NCBI GenBank assembly: GCA_026706025.1
Contig: JAPOZO010000089.1
Coordinates: 1-64,000 of the forward strand
DNA length: 64,000 nt
Reading direction: 5' to 3'
DNA from: Candidatus Poribacteria bacterium
Lineage (GTDB): Bacteria > Poribacteria > WGA-4E > WGA-3G
The notes beneath the pieces are model-generated. The model did no database searches and was not told the origin of the DNA. It saw only the letters and a program-made list of their open reading frames with translations. Shown here one piece after another: positions 28,010-39,500 of this stretch; position 1 is the first letter of the stretch; each line of letters starts with the position of its first letter. A program made the position numbers and the translations under genes.

Positions 28010-30061
28010 ATGAACACGGACATTCTGAACCAAAAAGGTTTTGTATTTATTCTGGTATCCATTTTGATGGTTACCTTTGGCACACAAAGTATCAGTTACG
28101 CACAAGAAGACCCCCCGACAATCACAGCATCCGTTGAAGAACCATTGACAGAGACAACGCTGGACGGAAGTATCATCACACTCACACTCACCGGGGGGCG
28201 ATTTCCTAATGAATGGGCTATCGGAGGCGCGTTGTTCATTTCCGGCATTGACGGTGTCACTTTTGACCCGTGGGATGATGTGGAGCGCGTCAGTGACACG
28301 GAGGTGACAATTGAGCTTGAATTTGATGGTTCTGACTTTGATACCGATGCTACCCTTACCTTTACTATGTGGGCACTCACCACGACACTACCCGTTACTG
28401 CGATGCAGGAATCGCTGGTCGCCTCAACAGAATCTCCCTTGACAGAGGCTACGCTGGACGGCAGCATCATCACCCTTACCCTCAGCGGTAGTCGGTTTGT
28501 TGATAGTGGATGGGGTATCAGCCGCGCGGTGTCGGTATCTGGCATTGATGAGGGTATTTTACGGGGGAGTGTGGAACGTGTGAACGACACGGAGGTGACC
28601 GTTCTGCTGGTCTTCTTCGGCAACATTGATACCGATGCCACCCTGACTTTCACTGTAGAAGCAGGTGCAATCGCAGAATATAATGGAAACGCGCTTACTG
28701 CGACACTACCCGTCACTGCAGTAGAGACAACACTGGAGGCATCAACGGAGACACCCTTGACAGAGGCTACGCTGGACGGCGGCATCATCACCCTCAGCGG
28801 GGCAGTTTATGCAGACTGGGTTATTGTGTCAGCCTCTGGCATTGACGGTGTGACTATTGAACAGTGGAATGTGGCGCGTGTCAGCGACACGGAGGTAGCA
28901 ATTCTACTTGAATTTGATGGCACTGATTTTGATACCGATGCAGTGCTTACCTTCACCGTGGAGGCGGTAGCGATAGCGGGCGGATACAATGGTCCCCCAC
29001 TCACCGCCGAAGTCCCCGTCATTCCGAGACAACAATCGAACGCGACCATGAGCATTTCGCCAGCATCCGTCGTATGCCCTGATATCGGAGAGGCGTTAAC
29101 ATTCAGTCTTAATATCAAAGGCGGGGAAAACATCGCAGGCTATCAGGCAACCGTATCCTTTAACCGCACTGCCCTTTGGCCCGTGAATATTACCAATGGC
29201 GACTACCTACCAATGGACACGTTCTTTATGGACCAGAACTTTTACCGAGAGGTGAGACTCGCCGCAACCACACTTGCTGGCGCAGCGAACGGTGAGGGTA
29301 CACTTGCCACGCTCACGTTTGAAGTCGAAGACTTTAAAGCCTCCACGTTGACCCTATCCGAAGTCTACCTTGTAGATACAGACGGAAAGCGTTGGGAAGT
29401 TACCACAGAAAGTGCGGAAGTGACAATACCGCCAGAACCCGAAAAGGCAATCTTGGGGGATATCAACCGCGATGGCGTGGTCAATATCCAAGATTTAGCA
29501 ATTGTTAACGCCCGTTTCGGTCAGAGGGGCAAAAACAGCGCGGATATCAACCGAGATGGTATCGTCAACATCGTCGATCTCGTCTTGGTTGCCGGAGCAT
29601 TCGGAAACGGTGCCGCTGCACCCGCTCTGCACCCGCAATCTTTAGAGATGATCGCTGCAGCAGACATCCAACGCTGGCTCTCCCAAGCACAGCAATTAGA
29701 ACTGACAGACGCAACATCTCTAAGGGGTATTCTCTTTTTACAGCAACTCCTCGCAGCGTTGATTCCTGAAGAGAGTGCACTGTTATCAAACTATCCAAAC
29801 CCGTTCAATCCGGAAACGTGGATACCGTATCGGTTGTCTAAACCTGCCAATGTCACATTGCACATTTATGCTGTAAATGGTACATTGGTGCGGACATTGT
29901 CACTCGGATATCAACCTGCAGGTATCTATCAAAGCCGTTCCCGGGCAGCGTATTGGGATGGTAAAAATCAGTTCAGTGAACCCGTCGCAAGCGGACTCTA
30001 TTTCTACACGCTTACCGCTGGCGATTTTTCTGCGACACGCAAGATGTTGATATGGAAGTAG
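28010..30061 (+). CDS. Secreted protein: three beta-domain repeats, cohesin-like, dockerin and sorting domains
   Basis: A 683-aa product. The ATG at 28010 follows AATAAGGAGTTGATT; a TTG at 28004 is less likely. A signal peptide is present (to about residue 34, ISYAQ). Three ~90-aa units begin 'ITASVEEPLTETTLDGSII', 'LVASTESPLTEATLDGSII' and 'LEASTETPLTEATLDGGII' (about 40-340). Next comes a cohesin-like domain (about 345-475: MSISPASVVCPDIGEALTF ... NIAGYQATVSF), then a type I dockerin with two calcium loops (DINRDGVVNIQDL, DINRDGIVNIVDL). A ~50-aa helical linker (AADIQRWLSQAQQLELTD) and the sorting block ending GDFSATRKMLIWK complete the chain. Cohesin-dockerin pairs assemble extracellular complexes in cellulosome-like systems; here both are on one chain. 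The domain order matches the next two genes, so these are recent paralogs. Confidence 0.87.
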   Translation: MNTDILNQKGFVFILVSILMVTFGTQSISYAQEDPPTITASVEEPLTETTLDGSIITLTLTGGRFPNEWAIGGALFISGIDGVTFDPWDDVERVSDTEVTIELEFDGSDFDTDATLTFTMWALTTTLPVTAMQESLVASTESPLTEATLDGSIITLTLSGSRFVDSGWGISRAVSVSGIDEGILRGSVERVNDTEVTVLLVFFGNIDTDATLTFTVEAGAIAEYNGNALTATLPVTAVETTLEASTETPLTEATLDGGIITLSGAVYADWVIVSASGIDGVTIEQWNVARVSDTEVAILLEFDGTDFDTDAVLTFTVEAVAIAGGYNGPPLTAEVPVIPRQQSNATMSISPASVVCPDIGEALTFSLNIKGGENIAGYQATVSFNRTALWPVNITNGDYLPMDTFFMDQNFYREVRLAATTLAGAANGEGTLATLTFEVEDFKASTLTLSEVYLVDTDGKRWEVTTESAEVTIPPEPEKAILGDINRDGVVNIQDLAIVNARFGQRGKNSADINRDGIVNIVDLVLVAGAFGNGAAAPALHPQSLEMIAAADIQRWLSQAQQLELTDATSLRGILFLQQLLAALIPEESALLSNYPNPFNPETWIPYRLSKPANVTLHIYAVNGTLVRTLSLGYQPAGIYQSRSRAAYWDGKNQFSEPVASGLYFYTLTAGDFSATRKMLIWK

Positions 30062-30191
30062 AACATATTCAAGGAAGGATAGACGAAAAGGGAGTATGGA
30101 GGATGCGGTTCTTATCTTCCCACACTTCCAACCTTCCATTCATAAACCCAATTGTACGTTGCGATCGAAAACTGACGAGAAGGAGTTTTTT

Positions 30192-33100
30192 ATGACAGGA
30201 CTTATGGTAAATGCAAAGTCCCTCGTGCTTATTTTAACTATCGTCCTGATAATTTTTGGCACGCAAAGCAGTTTCGGACAAACGATAACCGCCTCGACCC
30301 CAGAGCCGTTGACAGAAGCGACACTACATGAAAGCGTCATCACACTCACACTCAGCGGGGCGCGGTTTATCAATAGGAAATCGGTTATTAGGGATGCGTT
30401 GACGCTTTCTGGTATTGAAGGTATCACTATTGTCAGGTGGCCTTTTTTAGAGCGCGTCAGTGACACGGAGGTGACCGTTCCATTGATATTTGATGGCAAC
30501 ATAGACACCAATGCCACCCTGACTTTCACCGTGGAGGCAGGTGCAATCGTAGATTATGATGGAAACGCGCTCACTGCGACACTACCTGTCACCGCAATGC
30601 AGGAATCCTTGGAAGCATCAACAGAGTCTCCCTTGACAGAGGTAACACTACACGGGAACATCATCACCCTCACACTCACTGGGCGGCGGTTTGTTGATGA
30701 ATGGAAAATTGACGACGCGTTGTCATTCTCAGGCATTGATGGAGTCGCTTTTAAATCATACGATGTAGAACGCGTAAGCGACACGGTGGTAACCGTTCTA
30801 CTGAACTTCTCCGGCAACATAGACACCGATGCAACCCTCACGATCACCGTAGGTCCCGAGGCCATAGTAGGTGGATATGATAAAGCCTTTACCTTTCAAT
30901 TCCCTGTCACGGCCGTTGAAGAATCACTGGAGGCATCAACGGCATTTCCCTTGACAGAGGCAACCCTGCACGGGAACATCATCACCCTCACCCTCACTGG
31001 TCGGCAATTCGTTGATGAATGGGAAATCGGACGCGCGTTGTCATTCTCAGGCATTGATGGAGTCACTTTTAAATCATACGATGTAGAACGCGTAAGCGAC
31101 ACGGTGGTAACCGTTCTACTGAACTTCTCCGGCAACATAGACACCGACTCCACGCTCACCCTCACCGTCGATCCCAATGCTATCGTAGGTGGATACGATA
31201 AACCCTTTACTTTTCAATTCCCTGTCACCGCTGTAGAGGAATCCTTGGAAGCATCAACGGAAACACCCTTGACAGAGGCAATGCTAAACGGAGGCATCAT
31301 CACCCTCACCCTCACCGGGCGACAATTCGCTTACGGGTGGGACCTCGAAGATGCTATAACAGTCTCCGGTATTGAAGGTGTTGCTTTTGAATCGTCGGAT
31401 GTGGAGCGTTTAAGTGCTACAGAGGTTATCGTTCCGCTGATCTTTTCCGGTAACATTGACACCGATGCAACCTTCACGCTCACCGTCGGTGCCGAAGCCA
31501 TAAACTATAATAAAGACTTTACTTTTCAATTCCCTGTCACCGCTGTAGAGGAATCCTTGGAGGCATCAACGGAGGCACCCTTGACAGAGGCAATGCTGAA
31601 CGGAGGCATCATCACGCTCACACTCACCGGGCGACAATTCGCTTACGGGTGGGACCTCGAAGATGCTATAACAGTCTCCGGCATTGAGGGGGTCGCTACA
31701 CGGAAGTCTGGATCGCTTGGTGTTTTCGCTGCCAGCTGGAGCACTGTGAAGCGTGTGAGCGATATCCTGGTAACCGTTGAACTCAACTTTTCTGGTAACA
31801 TTGACGCGGATGCCACCCTTACCCTCACCGTCGGTGCCGAAGCCATAAACTATAATAAAGACTTTACTTTTCAATTCCCTGTCACCGCTGTAGAGGAATC
31901 CTTAGAGGCATCAACGGAGTTTCCTTTGACGGAGGCGACGCTGGGCGGAAGCATCGTCACGCTTACGCTTACCGGACGTCCGTTTACTTATGATTGGGAT
32001 GAAGACGCGTTGTCCGTTTCCGGCCTTGACGGTGTCACCCTTGATTCATGGTATGTAGAACGTGTGAGCGACACAGAGATAGCAATTCCACTTGGATTTG
32101 ATGGCACTGACTTTGATACCGATGCTACGCTTACATTTACCGTCGGGGCAAGCATGGCAAACCATACGCAGGCGTTCACTGCCCAAGTTCTCGTTACCGC
32201 GATACAGAAATCGAACGCTACCGTGAACATATCTCCCTCACTGGTAATTTCTCCGAATATCGGAGAGCTGCTAACATTCAATCTCAATATTGTAGGCGGA
32301 GAAAACATCGCAGGCTATCATGTGACCGTGTTGTTTGATAACACCGCCCTAAGTCTCGTAGAGGCTACCAAGGGCGACTACCTACCAGCTGATCCGTTCT
32401 TTTTAACGGATGGACCCTTTGGGGAATCTTCGCTCATCATATCCTCAAGCACTGGGGACTTTCGGAATTTAGAGGAAGTGAGGCTCATTGCAAACACACT
32501 TGCTGGCGCAGGTAAAGGTGATGGCACACTCGCCACCCTTACATTTGAAGTCGTTGACTTTAAAGCATCCACGTTGACGCTATCCCAAGTCTACCTTGTA
32601 GACGCAGATGGCAAGCGGTGGGAAGCCACCACACAAAGCGGAGAAGTGACGATACCACCAGAACCCGAAAATGCAATCTTGGGGGATATCAATCGCGATG
32701 GCGTAGTGAACATCCAAGATTTGGTTATTGTGAGTGCACGTTTCGGTCAGAAGCGCAAAAGCAGTGCAGATGTCAACGAAGATGGGTTGGTCGATATCGT
32801 TGACCTTGTCCTCGTTGCCAATGCGGTTGGTGAAGCGGCAGCTGCACCACCCTTGAATCCACAGGCTTTGGAACTGCTCACCGCAGGTGATATCCAAGGT
32901 TGGCTTGCCCAAGCACGACAATTAACACTGACCGATCCCGCATACCTGCGCGGTCTCACCGTCCTGGAACAACTCCTAAAAGCGTTGACACCGAAAAAGA
33001 CTGCACTCCTGCCTAATTATCCGAATCCATTCAATCCGGAAACGTGGATACCGTACCATTTGTCTAACGATGCCGACGTGCAGATTGAAATTTACAATAT

Positions 33101-33287
33101 AAAAGGCGTGTTAGTGCGTCGGTTGGACTTCGGGCATCAGATGGCTGGCTACTACACAGATCGGACGAAAGCAGCGTATTGGGACGGTAAAAATGAGTTC
33201 GGTGAACCCGTCGCAAGTGGACTCTATTTCTACACGCTGACAGCAGGCGATTTTTCTGCGACACGCAAGATGTTGATACGGAAGTAA
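30192..33287 (+). CDS. Secreted protein: six beta-domain repeats, cohesin-like, dockerin and sorting domains
   Basis: A 1031-aa product. The ATG at 30192 follows GAGAAGGAGTTTTTT and begins a signal peptide (MTGLMVNAKSLVLILTIVLI). Six units of the shared beta domain run from about residue 34 to 680, each opening like 'LEASTExPLTEAxLxGxIITLTLTGRxF'. Units 4 and 5 are near identical, with unit 5 carrying a ~16-residue insert near 31700. They are followed by a cohesin-like domain (VNISPSLVISPNIGELLTFNL), a dockerin with two loops (DINRDGVVNIQDL, DVNEDGLVDIVDL), the helical linker (AGDIQGWLAQARQL) and the sorting block (NYPNPFNPETWIPY ... RKMLIRK). It is presumed to be a cell-surface or secreted scaffold. 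The leader (30150-30191) closely matches the leader of the next gene, pointing to gene duplication including the 5' region. Confidence 0.87.
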   Translation: MTGLMVNAKSLVLILTIVLIIFGTQSSFGQTITASTPEPLTEATLHESVITLTLSGARFINRKSVIRDALTLSGIEGITIVRWPFLERVSDTEVTVPLIFDGNIDTNATLTFTVEAGAIVDYDGNALTATLPVTAMQESLEASTESPLTEVTLHGNIITLTLTGRRFVDEWKIDDALSFSGIDGVAFKSYDVERVSDTVVTVLLNFSGNIDTDATLTITVGPEAIVGGYDKAFTFQFPVTAVEESLEASTAFPLTEATLHGNIITLTLTGRQFVDEWEIGRALSFSGIDGVTFKSYDVERVSDTVVTVLLNFSGNIDTDSTLTLTVDPNAIVGGYDKPFTFQFPVTAVEESLEASTETPLTEAMLNGGIITLTLTGRQFAYGWDLEDAITVSGIEGVAFESSDVERLSATEVIVPLIFSGNIDTDATFTLTVGAEAINYNKDFTFQFPVTAVEESLEASTEAPLTEAMLNGGIITLTLTGRQFAYGWDLEDAITVSGIEGVATRKSGSLGVFAASWSTVKRVSDILVTVELNFSGNIDADATLTLTVGAEAINYNKDFTFQFPVTAVEESLEASTEFPLTEATLGGSIVTLTLTGRPFTYDWDEDALSVSGLDGVTLDSWYVERVSDTEIAIPLGFDGTDFDTDATLTFTVGASMANHTQAFTAQVLVTAIQKSNATVNISPSLVISPNIGELLTFNLNIVGGENIAGYHVTVLFDNTALSLVEATKGDYLPADPFFLTDGPFGESSLIISSSTGDFRNLEEVRLIANTLAGAGKGDGTLATLTFEVVDFKASTLTLSQVYLVDADGKRWEATTQSGEVTIPPEPENAILGDINRDGVVNIQDLVIVSARFGQKRKSSADVNEDGLVDIVDLVLVANAVGEAAAAPPLNPQALELLTAGDIQGWLAQARQLTLTDPAYLRGLTVLEQLLKALTPKKTALLPNYPNPFNPETWIPYHLSNDADVQIEIYNIKGVLVRRLDFGHQMAGYYTDRTKAAYWDGKNEFGEPVASGLYFYTLTAGDFSATRKMLIRK

Positions 33288-33398
33288 CGCACATCTGAAA
33301 AATACGGAGGGTTGGAAGATAACACACTTTCATACTTCCAACTTTCATCAATAACCCGATTGTACGTTGCGATCGAAAACCGACGAAAAGGAGTTTTT

Positions 33399-35561
33399 AT
33401 GAAAATGCTAATCGTAAATGGAAAGTCCCTTGTGCTTATTTTAACGATTGTGTTGATGGGGACCTTTGGAACGCAAAATAGTTACGGACAAACGATAACC
33501 GCCTCGACTCCAGAACCGTTGACAGAGGCAAACCTGCATGATAGCATCGTTACACTCATACTCAGTGGTGGACTTTATGAAAAAAGCATTTTTACCATCG
33601 AACGCGCCGTAAATGTATCTGGAATTCCTGGTGTGACGATTGGGACTCGGCAGGGGGGTGTTAAACGGTTCGGTATAAAGCGTGTCAGCGATACACAATT
33701 GACGGTTCAACTGCAATTCTTTGACAATATTGATACGGATATCCCTCTTGTCTTTACGGTGGAGGCAGGTGCAATCGTAGGATACAATGGAAACGCTCTC
33801 ACCACGACACTACCTGTCATAGCCCTTGAGGAGTCGCTGGACGCATCTACGGAGGCACCCTTGACGGAAGCAACCCTGCACGAAAGCACTATCACACTTA
33901 CACTCACCGGGCGGCGGTTTGCTGATGAATCGGATATCGGGCGTGCAGTGTCCGTCTCCGGCATTGACGGGGTCAGTATTGCGGTGCGTGGTTTTATCTT
34001 CACCCAGTGGGACGTGGATCGTGTAAGCGACACCGTGGCAACCGTTACACTGGCCTTCTCTGGCAACATAAACACCGATGCCACCCTCACACTCACCATC
34101 GGCGCAGATGCCATCATAAACTACGATAAAGACTTTACCTTTCAATTCCCTGTCACAGCTATAGAGGAGTCGCTGGACGCATCAACAACGTTTCCATTGA
34201 CGGAGGCGACCCTTCATGAAAGTGTCGTTACGCTCACACTCAACGGTTATCGGTTTGCTGAATGGGGTATTGAGAACGCGTTGTCCATTTCCGGCATTGA
34301 CGGTGTCACTGTCAGCGGTAGCTATTTTGGTGTGGATCGCATTAGTGACACACAAGTGACCGTTGGACTTCAATTCGACGGCACCGACTTTAACACCGAT
34401 GCAGTGCTTACCTTCACCGTGGACGCACACGCAATAATAGGCTCTGATTATGGCTTGACTGCCCAAGTTCCTGTCACCGCGATACAGAAATCGAACGCTA
34501 CTGTGAGCATTGCCCCTTCACCGGTCATCCCTCCTGCTGTCGAAGAACGGTTAACATTCAGTCTCAATATCGCAGGCGGGGAAAACGTCGCAGGCTATCA
34601 AGCAACTGTGTTGTTTGACGATTCTGCGCTTGAATATATAGAAAGTGCTAACGGAGATTATTTACCAGCGGACGCGTTCTTTGCGGCCCCAGTTGTCGAT
34701 GACAATTGGATAGAAGGAACGTTCTTTGATGAAGAACGTTGGGAAGGAAGTGTGACAATTGCCGCAAACACGCTCGCAGGGGCAGCGAACGGTGACGGCG
34801 CACTCGCAACCCTCACATTCAAAGGCGTTGACTTTAAAGCCTCTCAGCTGACTTTATCCCAATTCTACCTTGTAGATACGGCAGGAAAACTTTGGGAAGC
34901 CCATACTGAAAATGCCGAGATAACTTTGCCCCCAGAACCTGCAGAGGCAATCTTGGGGGATATCAACCGCGATGGTGTGGTCAACATCCAGGATCTGATA
35001 ATCGTTGGTGCTCGCTATGGTCAGAGAGGACAAAACGATGCCGATCTCAACGGAGATGGTCTCGTGGATATCGTTGATCTTGTGCTTGTGGCAAATGCAT
35101 TCGAGGCGGATGCGGCTGCACCATCCTTGAATCCACAGATATTGGAACAACTCACCGCCGCGGATGTCAAGAATTGGCTAACGCAAGCACAGCATCTATC
35201 GCTTACCGATCCGGCACACTTGCGCGGTATTACTGTGCTGGAGCAACTACTGATGGCGTTAACACCCAAAGAGACAGCACTGCTTGCGAATTATCCAAAT
35301 CCGTTCAACCCAGAAACGTGGATACCCTACCACTTGGCAAAGGACGCGGAGGTCACATTGCACATCTATGCTGTGAACGGCACATTGGTGCGGACATTGA
35401 CACTCGGACATCAACCCGCAGGAATGTATCAAAATCGTTCCCGTGCCGCGTATTGGGATGGTAAAAATGAGTTCGGTGAAAGTGTAGCGAGCGGTGTTTA
35501 TTTCTACACATTCATAGCAGGCGATTTTACTGCTACGCGCAAGATGTTGATACGAAAATAA
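33399..35561 (+). CDS. Secreted protein: three beta-domain repeats, cohesin-like, dockerin and sorting domains
   Basis: A 720-aa product. The ATG at 33399 lies after AAAAGGAGTTTTT and opens a signal peptide (MKMLIVNGKSLVLILTIVLM) nearly identical to that of the upstream paralog. It has three beta-domain units (about residues 30-360), a cohesin-like domain (VSIAPSPVIPPAVEERLTFSL ... ENVAGYQATVLF) and a dockerin (DINRDGVVNIQDL, DLNGDGLVDIVDL). The helical linker (AADVKNWLTQAQHLSLTD) and sorting block ending GDFTATRKMLIRK follow. It has the same architecture as the genes at 28010 and 30192 with a different repeat number, as expected from unequal recombination. A role in building a surface complex is inferred from the cohesin and dockerin. 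Confidence 0.87.
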   Translation: MKMLIVNGKSLVLILTIVLMGTFGTQNSYGQTITASTPEPLTEANLHDSIVTLILSGGLYEKSIFTIERAVNVSGIPGVTIGTRQGGVKRFGIKRVSDTQLTVQLQFFDNIDTDIPLVFTVEAGAIVGYNGNALTTTLPVIALEESLDASTEAPLTEATLHESTITLTLTGRRFADESDIGRAVSVSGIDGVSIAVRGFIFTQWDVDRVSDTVATVTLAFSGNINTDATLTLTIGADAIINYDKDFTFQFPVTAIEESLDASTTFPLTEATLHESVVTLTLNGYRFAEWGIENALSISGIDGVTVSGSYFGVDRISDTQVTVGLQFDGTDFNTDAVLTFTVDAHAIIGSDYGLTAQVPVTAIQKSNATVSIAPSPVIPPAVEERLTFSLNIAGGENVAGYQATVLFDDSALEYIESANGDYLPADAFFAAPVVDDNWIEGTFFDEERWEGSVTIAANTLAGAANGDGALATLTFKGVDFKASQLTLSQFYLVDTAGKLWEAHTENAEITLPPEPAEAILGDINRDGVVNIQDLIIVGARYGQRGQNDADLNGDGLVDIVDLVLVANAFEADAAAPSLNPQILEQLTAADVKNWLTQAQHLSLTDPAHLRGITVLEQLLMALTPKETALLANYPNPFNPETWIPYHLAKDAEVTLHIYAVNGTLVRTLTLGHQPAGMYQNRSRAAYWDGKNEFGESVASGVYFYTFIAGDFTATRKMLIRK

Positions 35562-35647
35562 AAATATGGAAGATTGGAAGGGTCGAAGATAATACCCTTT
35601 CAACAAACTATTGATTGCATATTGCGATGAGAAAAAGGAGTTTTCTA

Positions 35648-36319
35648 ATGAAAACGTTGGTTGTAAATCAGAAAAACATCGGAACAAGTCTACCCATTTC
35701 GGGGTTTGTGCTTCTTGCCTCACTCCTTTTAACTATAGTTCCCGCTTTAGCTAATGAGTTTGAAGTCGGAACACAGTTTGGAATTTCTCATTCTATCATC
35801 AACGATGATGATTCCTCTTTTACTGCAACCACGACTGCGATACCATCGGGGATAACAAATCCGGGATACGCCCCACCTTCACTTTACGCGACGTGGTTCC
35901 CAAGTCAGCAGTTTGCGATAGGGCCAGAGTTCCAGTTTGGAAGGGTGACAAATTCGTTTAAGCTTGGAGAATGGGGAGAGGATAGTGTTAGCCAAACCTC
36001 TCTGTATCTTGGAGGTCGAGCCGCATATTTTTTCCGGAACCACGCAATGTCTAGTCCATTTGCGGTAGGACGGATTTCTCTCACTATGCTCTCAGGTGAA
36101 GGTTTGCCTGATGATGGAGCTACTGTTATAAGTCTTGGGGCGGGCCTGGGTTATCAGTGGCATGTCAGATCCGCTCTAATCCTTCGGATAGAAGGGCTGT
36201 ACCATCGAATTTTATCATCTGAGCCTTTAGAACCACTTGCAACTGAGCAAGCTAACGCATTCAGGCTAGCTATCGGCATCGGCACTCGGTTCGGAAACAG
36301 TAAAAGCCAGAATCCTTAA
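35648..36319 (+). CDS. Outer-membrane beta-barrel-like protein
   Basis: A 223-aa product. The ATG at 35648 follows AAAAAGGAGTTTTCTA. Residues 1-38 form a long signal peptide (LPISGFVLLASLLLTIVPALA). The mature protein has alternating hydrophobic/polar strands with aromatic ends (FEVGTQFGISHSI, LYATWFPSQQFAIGPEFQFG, QTSLYLGGRAAYFF, SLGAGLGYQWHV, ALILRIEGLYHRI, FRLAIGIGTRFG). This suits an eight-stranded OmpA/OmpX-type barrel and implies a Gram-negative outer membrane. It lacks the FlgD-like sorting tail, unlike its neighbours. It may be a membrane partner of the secreted proteins, but no specific function can be assigned. Confidence 0.75.
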   Translation: MKTLVVNQKNIGTSLPISGFVLLASLLLTIVPALANEFEVGTQFGISHSIINDDDSSFTATTTAIPSGITNPGYAPPSLYATWFPSQQFAIGPEFQFGRVTNSFKLGEWGEDSVSQTSLYLGGRAAYFFRNHAMSSPFAVGRISLTMLSGEGLPDDGATVISLGAGLGYQWHVRSALILRIEGLYHRILSSEPLEPLATEQANAFRLAIGIGTRFGNSKSQNP

Positions 36320-36344
36320 GGTAACACGCGGTATGTATTTTTAA

Positions 36345-36373
36345 TTGTTTAGGTTTGCGATAGCAAGTATAAT
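36345..36373 (+). promoter_or_regulatory. Sigma-70-type promoter
   Basis: TTGTTT (36345-36350) and TATAAT (36368-36373) have a 17-nt spacer. The start codon at 36524 is 150 nt downstream, leaving a long leader in which I see no defined element apart from AAAAGGAG before the ATG. Confidence 0.45.
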
Positions 36374-36523
36374 ATCGTGTTCAATATGCATATTAACATA
36401 AACAAATATCACACTGTTTTTCTCTTAGTATCGTCAAGTTTCAAATTGTATTACATGGCGTGAAACAACAAATGTATCCCGCAAAGACAAGCGGGCAATC
36501 GAAAAGAACGAAAAGGAGTTATC

Positions 36524-39500
36524 ATGAAAACGCTAACTGTGAAGCAAAAAATCGCGGCAACAATCGTCGCAGCAATGTTATTCATATACGGTATACAAGG
36601 CACAGGCAACGTGCATGCGCAAGACAACGTCCCTGAATTGACACCCGTCAGCGACCGGACGCAGCAGGTCCAAGATAGGATTGTCGCCCTGGTGCCAGGT
36701 GTAGATGCCGCTAACGATGTAACCGCTGCACATCTCGCTTTAATCACCAACCTCAACCTGAGCGATCAGGGTATTACCGCACTGAAAGCTGGCGATTTTG
36801 ATGGATTGTCGGCGTTGCGTTCGCTCTCCTTAGCGAAAAACACACTGAGCAGTCTGCCAGCAGGCATCTTCTCAGGTTTGTCTGCCATGAGTAGTCTTGA
36901 CTTAGGTAGCAACGAACTCAGCAGTCTGCCCAATGAGGTCTTTTTTGGACTCTCTGCCATGAGCAGGCTCAACTTGTCCTATAACAGTCTGGATAGTTTA
37001 TCAGCGAATACTTTCTCCGAAATGGCTTCATTGACGGGTCTTGATTTAGGCAACAACCAACTCAGCAGCCTGCCAGTTGATATCTTTTCTGGGCTCTCCT
37101 CGCTGAATTGGCTCAGTCTGTCTTCCAATCAGCTCAGTAGTCTACCCGATAATCTCTTTTCCGGACTCTCTTCGTTAAATTCGCTCTATCTCGGTGACAA
37201 CACCGTCGGTTTATCCATCGCTGTATCTCTGGCGAAGGTTAGCGGAAACCAGTTCAAAGCAACAGCACCGACCGGGGCACCTTTCAACATCGTGCTGCCA
37301 ATTACCGCCACAAATGGAAGTATTGATGACGGGGCAACTACCGTCACAATTCCCGCTGGCAGCGTAGAAAGCGGACTTCTCACCGTGATCCCCACCCCCG
37401 GTACATCGGAGGCTGTTACCGTGGATATTGGCACGCTGCCTGAGCTGCCGACAAGCCATTTCGGTTATAGTCTGAGCAAACCGAGCAGTGCCGATAACAC
37501 CCTCAGTTTTGCGCTCGGTATCCCGAAGCCTACCGGCGATCCGAAGGTGAACCACGCACCGATTTTCACAGAGGGCAGCAGCACGACGCGATCCATAGCG
37601 GAGAATACACCCGCTGGCGAAAACATCGGCAGCCCTGTCACCGCTACGGACCTTGATGAGGATGTCTTAACCTATACCCTCAGTGGCGCAGATGCGGCAT
37701 CCTTTGGTATTGTTGGTACTTCAGGACAATTACAGACGCGTGACCCGCTCGATTATGAACAGAAGAACACCTACGCCGTGACCGTTACCGTCTCCGATGG
37801 CAGCGCCACCGATGCCATCAGTGTCACGATTGATGTCACCGACGTAGAGGAAAACAACGACCCGGTCTTTGTAGAGGGCAGTGCCACAGAACGAGAAATA
37901 CCGGAGAATACACCCGCTGGCAGAAATATCGGCAGCCCCGTCTCCGCTACCGACCTCGATGAGGAAGATGTCTTAACCTACAGTCTCAGTGGCGCAGACG
38001 CAGCCTCCTTTGGTATTGTTAGCACCACAGGACAGTTAAGAACACGCGCACCCCTCGACTATGAAAAGAAGAACACCTATTCGGTGGCAGTCCTCGTCTC
38101 TGATGGAAACGGCGGAACTGACACCATCGGGGTCGCTATCAACGTCACGGATGTAGAGGAAAACAACGCACCGGTTTTCGTTGAAGGCAGTGCCACGGAA
38201 CGCTCAATTCCTGAGAACACATCTGCCGGCAGAAATATCGGCAGCCCCGTCTCCGCTACCGACCTTGATGAGGAAGATGTCTTAACCTACAGCTTGAGCG
38301 GCGCAGATGCAGCGTCCTTTGGCATCGTCAGTGCAACCGGACAGCTACGAACCCGCGCACCCCTCGACTACGAAAAGAAGAATACCTATTCAGTGGCAGT
38401 CCACGTCTCTGATAGCAAGGGTGGAACTGACACCATCGGGGTCGCTATCAACGTCACGGATGTAGAGGAAAACAACGCACCGGTTTTCGTTGAAGGCACT
38501 GCTACGGAACGCTCAATCCCTGAGAACACACCCGCCGGCAGAAACATTGGCGCACCCGTCACGGCTACCGACCTTGATGAGGAAGATGTCTTAACCTACA
38601 GTCTCAGTGGTGTAGATGCAGCTTCCTTTGGCATCGTCAGCGCAACCGGACAGTTGAGAACGCGCGCACCCCTTGACTATGAACAGAAGAACATCTATTC
38701 GGTGGCAGTCCTTGTCTCTGATGGAAACGGCGGAACTGACTCCATCGGGGTCGCTATCAACGTCACGGACGTAAACGAAACTCCGACAGCACACGCGCCG
38801 GAGTTCATAGAGGGCAGTGCCACGGAACGCTCAATAGCGGAGAACACACCCGCCGGTAGAAACATCGGGGGCCCCGTCACGGCTACCGATGAGGATGAGG
38901 ATGTCTTAACTTACACCCTGAGTGGTGTAGATGCAGCTTCCTTTGGCATCGTCAGTACGACTGGTCAACTGAGAACCCGCGCGCCCCTCGACTATGAGCA
39001 AAAGAACACCTATTCCGTAGCTGTTATCGTCTCCGATGGCACCCTCACAGACACCATCGGGGTCGCTATCAACGTCACGGACGTAGCAGAGAACCGCGCG
39101 CCCGTCTTCGCGAGCAGTAGCACGACGCGATCCATACCCGAAAACACACCCGCTGGCAGAAACATCGGCAACCCCGTCACCGCTACAGATGCGGATGGCG
39201 ACACTTTGACCTACACGCTTGATGGCACAGATGCGTCGTCATTCGGCATCGTCAGTACGACCGGACAGCTGAAAACCAGTGCGCCGCTTGATTATGAAGA
39301 AAAGAACGCTTATGCTGTCACCGTCATCGCCTCCGATGGCACCCTCACGGACACTATCAGTGTTGCTATCAAGCTTACTGACATTGATGAAAATACCCCA
39401 CCCGTTTTCGCAAGTAGTAGCACCACGCGATCCATACCCGAAAACACACCCGCGGGTGTACATATTGGTGAAGCAGTATCTGCTAAAGATGCTGACACCG

